Shown here in pieces: positions 14,924-21,340 of a stretch of 21,340 bases of DNA. Position 1 is the stretch's first letter; each line of letters starts with the position of its first letter. The position numbers and the translations under genes are program-made. The notes under the pieces were generated by a model that did no database searches, had not been told where the DNA came from, and worked only from the letters and a program-made list of their open reading frames with translations. This DNA comes from Thermocaproicibacter sp002397355 (GTDB taxonomy: Bacteria; Bacillota; Clostridia; Oscillospirales; Acutalibacteraceae), in the NCBI GenBank assembly GCA_036830905.1, contig DAISNS010000021.1, positions 1-21,340 on the forward strand. Reading direction: 5' to 3'.

Positions 14924-15370
14924 ATGAATCGTTTTGTGAAATCCTGCGCCGCCCTGCTCGCCGCGGCGGCCGTGCTCGCCAGCGCCGGATGCTCGGCGCG
15001 CCAGCCCGTTACGGCCGACGATTTCCAGAAGCAGGCGAAGAGCGCGGGCTACGCCGTCTCCGCTTCTTCGGGGAGCGGCGCCGGCGCGGAAAAAGAGCTG
15101 ACCGCCACAAAGGGCGGCACCGACGTGCAGGCAAGCTTCCTCACGTTCTCCGGCGCCTCTTCCGCGCTGAGCTGGTACAACGAGCAGAAGTCCGCCCTGA
15201 GCGGCTCCGTGAAGACCGTCGTCGACTCCGACGTCTACAACAAATGCGAGATGACGAACGGCGAGATCTACTGCCTGATCGTGCGGATGGACAAGACCGC
15301 CGTCCTCTGCAAGACGACCACCGCGAAGAAAGGCGAGGCGGAAGCCCTCGTCTCTTCCATCAAGTATTGA
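14924..15370 (+). CDS. Small predicted lipoprotein of unknown function
   Basis: A 148-residue protein, the only plus-strand gene in the window. It has a basic start (MNRFVK), a hydrophobic stretch (8-21) and a lipobox-like ASAGCS, with C23 the likely lipidated cysteine, so it should be anchored outside the cell membrane. The mature part is small with alternating beta-type stretches; three more cysteines are present (C108, C117, C129). Ser, Ala and Lys are abundant. ATG at 14924 has GGAGGGG 6 bases upstream and a promoter at 14828. It converges on the Nudix gene. I do not recognise the family; its shape recalls small DUF4358-like clostridial lipoproteins, but that is only a guess. Confidence 0.8.
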   Translation: MNRFVKSCAALLAAAAVLASAGCSARQPVTADDFQKQAKSAGYAVSASSGSGAGAEKELTATKGGTDVQASFLTFSGASSALSWYNEQKSALSGSVKTVVDSDVYNKCEMTNGEIYCLIVRMDKTAVLCKTTTAKKGEAEALVSSIKY

Positions 15371-15392
15371 ACGCAAAAACGGCATGAGGCGG

Positions 15393-15408
15393 GGGAGGGC
15401 GCCCTCCC
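15393..15408. other. Perfect 16-base palindrome between convergent genes
   Basis: GGGAGGGC followed directly by GCCCTCCC lies in the 44 bases between the lipoprotein stop (15370) and the Nudix stop (15415). Its position suggests a two-way terminator, but neither side has a clear T run, and a zero-base loop lowers the effective stem to about six pairs. Confidence 0.35.
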
Positions 15409-15414
15409 GGAGGG

Positions 15415-15840
15415 TTATTCCCCCGGGCGGAACGTCTCCTCCGCCTTTTTCAGCAGCGCCGGCTGAATATCCGGATAGGTCAGGGCCTCGGGCGGCGCGT
15501 CGAAAAAGCCGATGCGCTCCATCTCGAAATCCGGCAGCGCGAAGAATTCCTGAACCTCCGCGAAGTAGAGCATGCCGAACGTCTCGCCGCCGGACTCCTC
15601 CTTCGCGCCGTACACGCACACCGGGGAAAGGCGGAAGCGCGCGGCCCCCGTCTCTTCGTAAAGCTCGCGGCGGGCCGTGGCCTCGATGTTCTCGCCGCTT
15701 TCCCGGTGTCCGCCCGGGATCTCCCAGGTGTCCCGCTCCCGGTGTTTGCAGAAAACCCATTTCCCCCGGTAGCGGCAGGCAACGACCGCAAACTTCAGCA
15801 GGTCGTCCTCCGCATTGTCGTAAAACGCAACCTCGCGCAT
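15415..15840 (-). CDS. Nudix hydrolase
   Basis: A 141-residue protein with a complete Nudix box at 44-66 (GHRESGE, then RELYEETGA), matching G-x5-E-x7-R-E-U-x-E-E-x-G-U. These enzymes cleave nucleoside diphosphates linked to another group, often for cleansing nucleotide pools or turning over cofactors; the exact substrate cannot be read. The stretch TWEIPGGHRESGEN is typical of the 8-oxo-dGTPase/ADP-ribose class. ATG at 15840 has GGGGATGAG upstream. It starts 23 bases after the RnfA-like stop and is probably the last gene of the rpe-rnf operon. A much longer open frame runs through it from upstream, but that is the shadow of the Rnf-like genes. Confidence 0.9.
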   Translation of the reverse strand: MREVAFYDNAEDDLLKFAVVACRYRGKWVFCKHRERDTWEIPGGHRESGENIEATARRELYEETGAARFRLSPVCVYGAKEESGGETFGMLYFAEVQEFFALPDFEMERIGFFDAPPEALTYPDIQPALLKKAEETFRPGE

Positions 15841-15863
15841 GATTTTCTCATCCCCAAAACGAT

Positions 15864-16439
15864 TTAAAATACATTCCCCGAAAAGCCGGCGAACGCCATG
15901 GAAAGGATGCCGATATATACCAGAACGCCGGGCAGGCCGGCAAACGCCCGGGGCATATCCGGATTGGAACAGATTTTCAGCGCCCGCTCCAGCAGCAGCG
16001 CGGCGAGCAGGAACGCCGCGCCGGTTCCCAGCGCGAAGCCGGCGGCGCCGGACCACCCGAGGCCGAGCGCCTCCTGCGAGAACGCGACCGCCACCACGGT
16101 GCTGTTCGCGGCGGCCTGCGCCAGAAGCTGCGCGCGCGCCTCGAAAAAGCGGGGAACCGCCGCGCGCAGCACGGCCGCCGCCACGAGATACATGCCGCCG
16201 GCGGCGGCGGCCATCACGGCGGCGGGAACCACCGGCCCGGAAGCGGGCAGAAGCGGCAGAATCGCGTGGCCGGCCAGCGCCGAGCCGAGCGAAAACGCCG
16301 TGACGAACAGCGCGTAGACGCCCACCGAGGCGGGCTGCCGCGCGGCGCGCAGCGCCCTGCTGAATCCGACGCCGCCGGAAAAGAAGAGGTTGTCGGCCGT
16401 CAGGGCCAGCAGGGCCGCGGCCAGCATTTTTGCAAACAT
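15864..16439 (-). CDS. rnfA: RnfA/NqrE-like membrane protein lacking the iron-sulfur cysteines
   Basis: A 191-residue protein with about six membrane segments, the exact RnfA length. The C-terminal MPRAFAGLPGVLVYIGIL and AFAGFSG match RnfA. In RnfA/NqrE, one cysteine near residue 25 (GICPFLG) and one near 112 (NCAVLG) help hold an intramembrane [2Fe-2S] cluster. Here the first site reads SGGVGF (21-26) and the second NSTVVA (112-117); the only cysteine in the protein is C157. The usual electron path therefore cannot form. The frame is intact, with GGGAGGG before ATG 16439 and a 3-base gap from the RnfE-like gene. It may be a structural or transport-only descendant of RnfA. Confidence 0.8.
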   Translation of the reverse strand: MFAKMLAAALLALTADNLFFSGGVGFSRALRAARQPASVGVYALFVTAFSLGSALAGHAILPLLPASGPVVPAAVMAAAAGGMYLVAAAVLRAAVPRFFEARAQLLAQAAANSTVVAVAFSQEALGLGWSGAAGFALGTGAAFLLAALLLERALKICSNPDMPRAFAGLPGVLVYIGILSMAFAGFSGNVF

Positions 16440-16442
16440 CGG

Positions 16443-17075
16443 CTAACCCTCCCGTCCGCTGCGCTCCGCGCGCCGCAGATTCCCGCGCTGCACAAGGGCC
16501 GCCAGCAGCCCCAGCAGCAGAAAGCCCGCGAACGGGCGGTCCAGGCCCGCCCCGACGCCGCCGCCGTAGGAGCCGGCGTTCCACAGGCCGCCCGTCAGCC
16601 AGAGCTCGCGCAGGGCCGAGACGGCTCCCGCCGCCGCGGCGAAGCCGGCGGAGCAGCCGAGCGCGTCCGCCAGCACGGCGGGGAACACGTGCTCCGGCGC
16701 ATACTCCTCCGCGCGCGAATACAGCGCGGAATTGCAGGCCGTCAGCGCGGCGGCCATGCCGAGCCGCGCCGGCGCGCCGGGCGACACGGCCTGCAGCGCG
16801 AACGCGGCGGGCACGCTGCACGCGGCCGTGGCGGCGAGGGCCGCGGCGGGGCGCGCCCACTTCGGCACAAGCATGCCGAGCCAGCACATCAGGAGCTGCG
16901 ACGGCAGCGCGGTCAGCAGGAAAAGCAGCGAGAGCGCCGCGGCGTTTTTCAGCCCCGTCCCCGCGGCCGCCACCGGGTACAGGCTGAGCGCCGCCACAAG
17001 GACCGGGTTGCGGCAATACGCGCCGTTGCGGAAGATCAGCCCCGTCTCCCGGAGCGTCGCGCGCGGCTCATCCAT
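16443..17075 (-). CDS. rnfE: RnfE/NqrD-like membrane protein lacking the iron-sulfur cysteines
   Basis: A 210-residue membrane protein related to RnfE/NqrD. Landmarks are RNPVLVAALSLYP (22-34), which aligns with NPVLVQLLGLCP of RnfE, and NSALYSRAEEYA (115-126), which aligns with NCIILGRAEAFA. The cysteine at the first site is Y33 and at the second S116 (a C114 sits two residues earlier). RnfA and RnfE are inverted homologues that together bind one [2Fe-2S] cluster; both partners here have lost the ligands. ATG at 17075 has GGGAGG 9 bases upstream and overlaps the RnfD-like gene by 8 bases. In usual rnf operons rnfG lies between rnfD and rnfE; here there is no room for it. Confidence 0.8.
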   Translation of the reverse strand: MDEPRATLRETGLIFRNGAYCRNPVLVAALSLYPVAAAGTGLKNAAALSLLFLLTALPSQLLMCWLGMLVPKWARPAAALAATAACSVPAAFALQAVSPGAPARLGMAAALTACNSALYSRAEEYAPEHVFPAVLADALGCSAGFAAAAGAVSALRELWLTGGLWNAGSYGGGVGAGLDRPFAGFLLLGLLAALVQRGNLRRAERSGREG

Positions 17076-18042
17076 GGGGCTTCGCCTCCCATCCGCGGAA
17101 TTTCTCGGAGAGCGCGTCGATCAGCGGCACCGCGGCGTCCGCGGCCAATACGGCGAAGCCCGCGTCCGCCTCCGCCGCGCCGAAACGGCGGAAGGCCATC
17201 AGCAGCGCGCCGGCCAGCGCGCCGAAGCAGAACCGGCCGGCCGGCATGCGCGGCGAGGTGACGGGGTCCGCCGCGAGAAACACCGCGCTGAACAGCAGCG
17301 CGCCCGAGAGCAGCTCGTACTTCACCGAGGTGAGCGGGCCGCACGCGATGCGCGGGAACAGCGCCGCCAGCAGCGCGGCCGACGCCAGGAACCCGGCCGC
17401 GGCCTCCCAGTGGGCGGAGCGGGTGAAAAACAGCAGCAGCGCGCACGCGCACAGGACGAGCGCCGCGCCCGTGCCGAGCGCGCCGGGGGCCGTCCCCCAC
17501 AGCAGGTCCAGCGGCAGGATGTCCGGCTTCAGGCCGTTTTTCAGCACCGAGGCGGGCGTTTCTCCCCTCTCGAACACAGCCGCGCCGAAAGCGGGCAGGG
17601 CGTACGGTTTCGCGGGGTCGAAGCAGGCGGAGACGAGGTCCGGCCAGCAGAGGGCCGCGAAGGAAACGCCGGCGGCGGCCGGGTTGAACGGATTGCGCCC
17701 GAAGCCGCCGAACGGCGCTTTCGCGACCAGCACGGCGAACGCGCCGGCGGCGCACGGGAGCCATGCCGGGGCGTTCAGCGGCATCATCAGCGCGCAGATC
17801 AGGCCCGTCACGGCGGAAGAGCCGTCCGAAAGCGCGGGGCCCTTCCCGCGCAGCAGGTTCGCCAGGCATTCGCAGAGCGCGCAGGCCAGCACGGACGCGC
17901 CGGCCACGGCCAGAGGGCGGGGGCCGTACCGCGCCGCGGGGATCACGAGGAGCGCGCAGAGCGCGAACGACGTCCACCCGAGCATGGAGCCGACGGTGGG
18001 GCCCTCCCGCACGAAAGGCGGGGCGGCGGTCCGCAGTCTCAT
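17068..18042 (-). CDS. rnfD: RnfD/NqrB-like membrane protein with altered flavinylation motif
   Basis: A 324-residue protein with about nine to ten membrane helices. RnfD features are clear: SDGSSAVTGLICALMMPLN (72-90), GGFGRNPFNPAAAG (112-125), and FLAADPVTSP (256-265, compare FMATDPVTSP). Normal RnfD carries covalent FMN on the Thr of an SGAT motif; the aligned stretch here reads RGETPASVLKNG (159-170), where T162 remains but the Ser and Ala are replaced, so flavin attachment is doubtful. The frame extends upstream, but ATG at 18042 forms an ATGA overlap with the RnfC-like stop and starts the family sequence. Confidence 0.85.
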   Translation of the reverse strand: MRLRTAAPPFVREGPTVGSMLGWTSFALCALLVIPAARYGPRPLAVAGASVLACALCECLANLLRGKGPALSDGSSAVTGLICALMMPLNAPAWLPCAAGAFAVLVAKAPFGGFGRNPFNPAAAGVSFAALCWPDLVSACFDPAKPYALPAFGAAVFERGETPASVLKNGLKPDILPLDLLWGTAPGALGTGAALVLCACALLLFFTRSAHWEAAAGFLASAALLAALFPRIACGPLTSVKYELLSGALLFSAVFLAADPVTSPRMPAGRFCFGALAGALLMAFRRFGAAEADAGFAVLAADAAVPLIDALSEKFRGWEAKPHG

Positions 18043-19061
18043 TTCGCCACGCCCTCCTTCCGTTCGGCGGCAAGCGCCACTTCCTCGGCGAGCGCGATGC
18101 CGGAAGGGCAGACGAGCGAGCACGCGCGGCAGCCTACGCATTCGCCGGCGTGGAAAAAGAGCAGCGCGTCGGGGTCGCCGCTCTCCAGCTCGCGGTGGAT
18201 CAGCCACGGCACCACGCCCACGGGGCAGGCCCGCGCGCAGCGCCCGCAGCGGACGCAGGGATAAACGCGGCCGGCGGGCGCGCGGAGCAGCGCGACAACG
18301 CAGCGCGTGGAGGCCGCGACCGGCAGCGAATCGTCGGCCAGCGCGTCGCCCGACACGGCGGAACGGACGGCCGCGAGGCGGGCGCGGCCGCTTATGCCGG
18401 CGGCTCTCAGCACCTCGCGCACGGGCGCGCCGATGCGCACGCGGTAGTTGCCCGGCTCCCGGAAGCCGTCCCCCGCGGCGGTGACGACCGTTTCCTCCTG
18501 CGGCTTCCCCTCGGCCGCGTCGGCCAGGGCGGCGCAGGCCTGCGCGCCGAGGAAGGCGACCTTTTTCCCGCCGCGCCGCAGCTTCCGCAGCAGGAACAGC
18601 GAGGCGGGGTAGCGCGGCCCCGCCGCAGCGGCGGGCACGTCCGGCTCCGCCGCCGAAAAGCGGCGCGCTTCGTCCCGGCAGGAGGCCGCGACGAGGATTC
18701 CGCCCGCGCCGCAGGCGCGCGCGGCAAGCCGCAGCCCGGCGGCGACACGCCCGGCGCTTTCGCGCAGAACCGCTTCCGAGCCGACGGAAAAGGGATCGTC
18801 GTCAAAGCCGCGCGCAGCGAGCACGTCCACGCCGCGTTTCGCCAGCGACGCGAGCGTTTCCGCGACGGGCGCGCCGTCGAATTCGTCGGTCACGCCCGCC
18901 CGGCGCGCGGCCGAGACGATCTGCGCGGCGCCCGGCTTTTTCCGCAGCGGCGCAAAGACGGGGGCGGCGGGGGGAGTTTCCTCCGGCGTCCGGATCTTCT
19001 TCCGGAGCAGGCCCTTCCGTTCCCGATTCAAAGCATCCAGAGCAACGCCGCGCCGCGCCAT
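18039..19061 (-). CDS. rnfC: Shortened RnfC-like iron-sulfur protein
   Basis: A 340-residue protein, about 100 shorter than usual RnfC. The C-terminal ferredoxin part is intact: C269-C272-C275-C279 (CVRCGRCARACP) and C308-C311-C314-C318 (CVGCRACSLVCP), so two [4Fe-4S] clusters are expected. The N-terminal barrel-like region with the GGxHPP signature is missing. Where RnfC has GGAGFPT (FMN/NADH binding) this protein has FDGAPVA (61-67), and NGAECEPY becomes ARGFDDDPF (83-91). The middle is Ala/Arg-rich. NADH oxidation by the usual route looks lost. ATG at 19061 has GGAGG 7 bases upstream and starts 3 bases after rpe. Confidence 0.82.
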   Translation of the reverse strand: MARRGVALDALNRERKGLLRKKIRTPEETPPAAPVFAPLRKKPGAAQIVSAARRAGVTDEFDGAPVAETLASLAKRGVDVLAARGFDDDPFSVGSEAVLRESAGRVAAGLRLAARACGAGGILVAASCRDEARRFSAAEPDVPAAAAGPRYPASLFLLRKLRRGGKKVAFLGAQACAALADAAEGKPQEETVVTAAGDGFREPGNYRVRIGAPVREVLRAAGISGRARLAAVRSAVSGDALADDSLPVAASTRCVVALLRAPAGRVYPCVRCGRCARACPVGVVPWLIHRELESGDPDALLFFHAGECVGCRACSLVCPSGIALAEEVALAAERKEGVAK

Positions 19062-19064
19062 GCC

Positions 19065-19727
19065 TCAGCCTCCGTTCGCCGCGGCGAGGGGCGCGTCGGC
19101 GCTCTTCAGCGCGCGGATGGCGGCCTGCATGTTCCGCGCGCCGAAGACGGAAGTCCCCGCGACGCAGACGTCGGCGCCGGCCTCGGCGGCCGCGCGGGCC
19201 GTCAGGGGATTGATGCCGCCGTCCACCTCCACGAGCACGTCCGGGCGGCGCTCCTTCAGAAAGCGCACCTTCGGCAGCGTGTCCGCCATAAATTCCTGCC
19301 CGCCGAACCCCGGCTCCACCGTCATCACCAGCACGAGGAACAGGCGGTCCAGGTAGGGCAGCACGGCCTGCGCCGGCGTGCCGGGCCGGATGGCCAGCGC
19401 GGGCTTCGCGCCGAGCTTCGCGATGGCGCCGATGGTTGCGTCCACGTCGCAGCCGCACTCCAGGTGGAACGAGATGATGTCGGCGCCGGCCTTGCGGAAG
19501 CTCTCCAGGTAGCGCGGCGGGTCGTCGATCATGAGGTGCACGTCGAACGGCTTGTCCGTAAACGGGCGCATCGCGGCGACGACGGGCGGGCCGAACGTGA
19601 GGTTCGGCACGAAGTGCCCGTCCATGACGTCCAGATGGATCCAGTCCGCGCCCGCGACGTCCACGCGGATGATCTCGTTGCTGAGGTTGGAAAAGTCCGA
19701 AGCCAGCATGGATGGCGCTACAATCAT
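19065..19727 (-). CDS. rpe: Ribulose-phosphate 3-epimerase
   Basis: A 220-residue TIM-barrel enzyme that interconverts ribulose 5-phosphate and xylulose 5-phosphate in the pentose phosphate pathway. Signatures: APSMLASDF (4-12), HLDVMDGHFVPNLTFGP (31-47), DVHLM (62-66), VEPGFGGQ (137-144), VDGGIN (168-173) and GTSVFGA (191-197, phosphate site). Expected metal ligands are H31, D33, H64 and D169, all present. ATG at 19727 has AAGGA 10 bases upstream. It is first in the operon, 3 bases before the RnfC-like gene, with a promoter at 19807-19835. Confidence 0.95.
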   Translation of the reverse strand: MIVAPSMLASDFSNLSNEIIRVDVAGADWIHLDVMDGHFVPNLTFGPPVVAAMRPFTDKPFDVHLMIDDPPRYLESFRKAGADIISFHLECGCDVDATIGAIAKLGAKPALAIRPGTPAQAVLPYLDRLFLVLVMTVEPGFGGQEFMADTLPKVRFLKERRPDVLVEVDGGINPLTARAAAEAGADVCVAGTSVFGARNMQAAIRALKSADAPLAAANGG

Positions 19728-19806
19728 TCGTTATCAGTCCTTCGGTTTTTCTGCGCCCGCGCCGCTTTTTCCGGTCCGCCGCGGCGGGGCCAAATGAATC
19801 ATCCGT

Positions 19807-19835
19807 ATTATACAATGTCCTGCCAATTTTTGCAA
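19807..19835 (-). promoter_or_regulatory. Promoter of the rpe-rnf-Nudix operon
   Basis: Minus strand: -35 TTGCAA (19830-19835), 17 bases, perfect -10 TATAAT (19807-19812). Transcription would start near 19800, giving a leader of about 73 bases. The same -35 hexamer is used at 14765. No other promoter is evident before the RnfC-like gene, so the Rnf-like genes are probably transcribed with rpe. Confidence 0.65.
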
Positions 19836-19996
19836 ACCGTCGGCCAAATGTTGCCGCCCCGGCGGGAAAAATCGAGGAAACCTTTTCCTTCGTCTGCCGG
19901 GAGAGTTCGGGGCTGTGGGATAACGCCTCTCTACGAATCAAAAAGCGCAAGGCATTTCCCCGGCAAAACGCCGGGCCGCGGCCCGGTGCGGAACGC

Positions 19997-20021
19997 AATA
20001 AGGCCCCGCGAAAGCGGGGCC
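19997..20021 (-). terminator. Terminator of secA
   Basis: Minus strand: GGCCCCGC-TTTC-GCGGGGCC (20002-20021), an 8-pair stem with a 4-base loop, followed by TTATTG. The T run is short but the stem is strong. It lies 75 bases past the secA stop. Confidence 0.6.
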
Positions 20022-20095
20022 CGGAAACGCGGCGCGCCTTTTGGGGACGCGCCTTTGCTGATTAATTATCTGCGATCGCGGCCGGAAGGGAACGG

Positions 20096-21340
20096 TCAGG
20101 CGTTGCGCCCGCAGCAGTTCTTGTATTTCTTGCCGCTCCCGCAGGGGCAGGGATCGTTGCGCCCGATTTTTTTCTTCCTGCGGACCGGCGTGTGTTTGGC
20201 CGGGCCGGAGTCCCCGCCGCCGGCGGTGCCCGTCGGCTTCGCGACCTGCTCGCGCTTTGGCTCCTCCGCGCGGCGCAGCTGCACCGTGAGGATCATGCGC
20301 GCCGTGTTTTCGCGGATGGTCGCGATCATCTCGTCGAACATGTCGAAGCCTTCCATGCGGTACTCGACCACAGGGTCCTTCTGGCCGTAGGCGCGCAGGC
20401 GGATGCCCTTCTGCAGCTCATCCATCGCGTCGATGTGGTCCATCCATTCGGTGTCCACGTTCTTAAGCAGGACCACGCGCTCCAGCTCGCGCATGATCTC
20501 GGAGCCGAACTCCCGCTCGCGCTTCTCGTAAGCCCCGTGCGCCTTGTCGGTCAGGTCTTTCTGCACGTCGGCAGGCTCCAGCCGTTCCTTTTCCTCCGCC
20601 GTGTAGGCCAGGTCGGACGGCGTCAGCAGCCAGCCCATGTAGCGGTCGCGCAGGCCCTCCAGGTTCCAGGCGTCGCGCGTCTCCGCCGGCAGGAATTTCT
20701 GCACCTGGGTCTCGATGGCCTGGTCGATCATCTTCAGGATCTGCTCCTTGATGTTCTCGCCGTTCAGCACCTGGTCGCGCTGGCTGTAGATGATCTCGCG
20801 CTGGCGGTTCATCACGTCGTCGAACTGCAGCACGCTCTTGCGGATCGCGAAGTTGCGCCCCTCGATCTTCTTCTGCGCGTTCTCGATGGTGCCCGTCAGC
20901 ATTTTGTTCTCGATGGGCGTGTCCTCGTCCACCTTCAGCCGCTCCATGAGCGTGTTGATGCGGTCGCCGCCGAAGAGGCGCATCAGGTCGTCCTCCAGCG
21001 AGATGTAAAAGCGGCTCATGCCGGGGTCCCCCTGGCGGCCGGCGCGGCCGCGCAGCTGGTTGTCGATGCGGCGGGACTCGTGCCGCTCCGTCCCGATGAT
21101 GTAAAGGCCGCCGGCGGCTTTCACGTCCGAAGCCTCGGCCTTCGTCTGCGCCTTGTACTTTTCCGCCAGGTCCTGGAACTGCCTGCGCGCCGCGAGGACG
21201 TCGGCGTCGTCCGTTTCGGAATGCGCGTCCGCCTCGGCGATGAGCTCGTCGGCCACGCCCTGGCGGCGCATCTCGGCCTTGGCCATGTATTCCGGGTTGC
21301 CGCCGAGCACGATGTCGGTGCCGCGGCCGGCCATGTTCGT
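20096..21340 (-). CDS. secA: Protein translocase subunit SecA, C-terminal part (runs off right edge)
   Basis: The last 414 residues of SecA, the ATPase that drives proteins through SecYEG. The visible part opens with TNMAGRGTDIVLGG, the conserved end of the second helicase-like domain, and continues with GTERHESRRIDNQLRGRAGR, the helical scaffold region (VLQFDDVMNRQREIIY) and the helical wing. It ends in a SEC-C zinc motif, DPCPCGSGKKYKNCCG, which binds SecB or the ribosome in many bacteria. The stop is TGA at 20096. Its N-terminal half lies outside the window. It is a housekeeping gene and not obviously linked to its neighbours. Confidence 0.97.
   Translation of the reverse strand, partial: TNMAGRGTDIVLGGNPEYMAKAEMRRQGVADELIAEADAHSETDDADVLAARRQFQDLAEKYKAQTKAEASDVKAAGGLYIIGTERHESRRIDNQLRGRAGRQGDPGMSRFYISLEDDLMRLFGGDRINTLMERLKVDEDTPIENKMLTGTIENAQKKIEGRNFAIRKSVLQFDDVMNRQREIIYSQRDQVLNGENIKEQILKMIDQAIETQVQKFLPAETRDAWNLEGLRDRYMGWLLTPSDLAYTAEEKERLEPADVQKDLTDKAHGAYEKREREFGSEIMRELERVVLLKNVDTEWMDHIDAMDELQKGIRLRAYGQKDPVVEYRMEGFDMFDEMIATIRENTARMILTVQLRRAEEPKREQVAKPTGTAGGGDSGPAKHTPVRRKKKIGRNDPCPCGSGKKYKNCCGRNA

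Larger units (their letters stand above)
19728..20095. other. Intergenic region between rpe and secA
   Basis: No gene is supported in this 368-base stretch. It contains the rpe promoter (19807-19835), GC-rich hairpins at 19959-19975 and 19971-19986 (the latter a perfect 16-base palindrome, CCGGGCCG/CGGCCCGG), and the secA terminator (19997-20021). Between 19836 and 19958 I see nothing specific. Confidence 0.65.

Noticed and set aside
15841..17016. A fusion of the Nudix protein with a long upstream Ala/Arg-rich region
   Set aside because: The upstream part is the shadow of the RnfA- and RnfE-like genes. The Nudix domain starts normally at ATG 15840 after its own ribosome binding site.
15864..19061. 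Rnf-like genes as pseudogenes
   Set aside because: All four frames are intact, start sites have strong ribosome binding sites, overlaps are precise, and many family motifs remain, so simple decay is unlikely.
19915..19925. A DnaA-box-like TTATCCCACA on the minus strand
   Set aside because: It has an extra C relative to TTATCCACA, is single, and there is no AT-rich unwinding region or dnaA nearby.

Overview
The window reads as a piece of chromosome from a high-GC anaerobic bacterium, most plausibly a Clostridia-type Firmicute (Oscillospirales-like). This is inferred from strong AGGAGG-type ribosome binding sites, sigma-A-like promoters, a SecA with a SEC-C zinc tail, a Rex-type palindrome, and energy genes of hydrogen-evolving fermenters. 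No 16S or tRNA gene is present to confirm it. Nearly all genes are on the minus strand; the only plus-strand gene is a small lipoprotein gene. No CRISPR array, insertion sequence, phage gene or RNA gene was seen.

Region 1 (1-108): the start of a small coiled-coil protein gene that runs off the left edge, with its own promoter. Region 2 (173-9927): an 11-gene, tightly coupled operon read right to left. It encodes three antiporter-like proteins, then NuoJ-, NuoK-, NuoA-, NuoB-, NuoC-, NuoD-, NuoH- and NuoI-like subunits. It resembles complex I without the NADH module (no NuoE/F/G). However, the NuoD-like subunit keeps both CxxC pairs that bind a NiFe centre, so I read it as a group 4 membrane-bound [NiFe] hydrogenase with a nearly complete complex I membrane arm. 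It probably oxidises ferredoxin, makes H2 and pumps ions. Its promoter carries a Rex-like operator.

Region 3 (10206-14770): a Gfo/Idh/MocA dehydrogenase gene followed by a GH38 alpha-mannosidase gene, with a promoter and a terminator: a small mannoside-processing unit. Region 4 (14828-15370): a plus-strand lipoprotein gene of unknown function.

Region 5 (15415-19835): ribulose-phosphate 3-epimerase, then four Rnf-like genes (C, D, E, A), then a Nudix hydrolase, packed as one operon. The Rnf set is strikingly reduced. It has no rnfG and no rnfB. The RnfA- and RnfE-like proteins have lost all four cysteines that would hold the intramembrane [2Fe-2S] cluster. RnfC has lost its N-terminal part and the glycine-rich NADH/FMN motif. 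RnfD has an altered flavinylation motif. Yet every frame is open, translationally coupled and well conserved elsewhere, and RnfC keeps both [4Fe-4S] motifs. This looks like a repurposed Rnf derivative and is the strongest candidate for an undescribed system here.

Region 6 (19997-21340): the C-terminal part of secA, running off the right edge, with its terminator.
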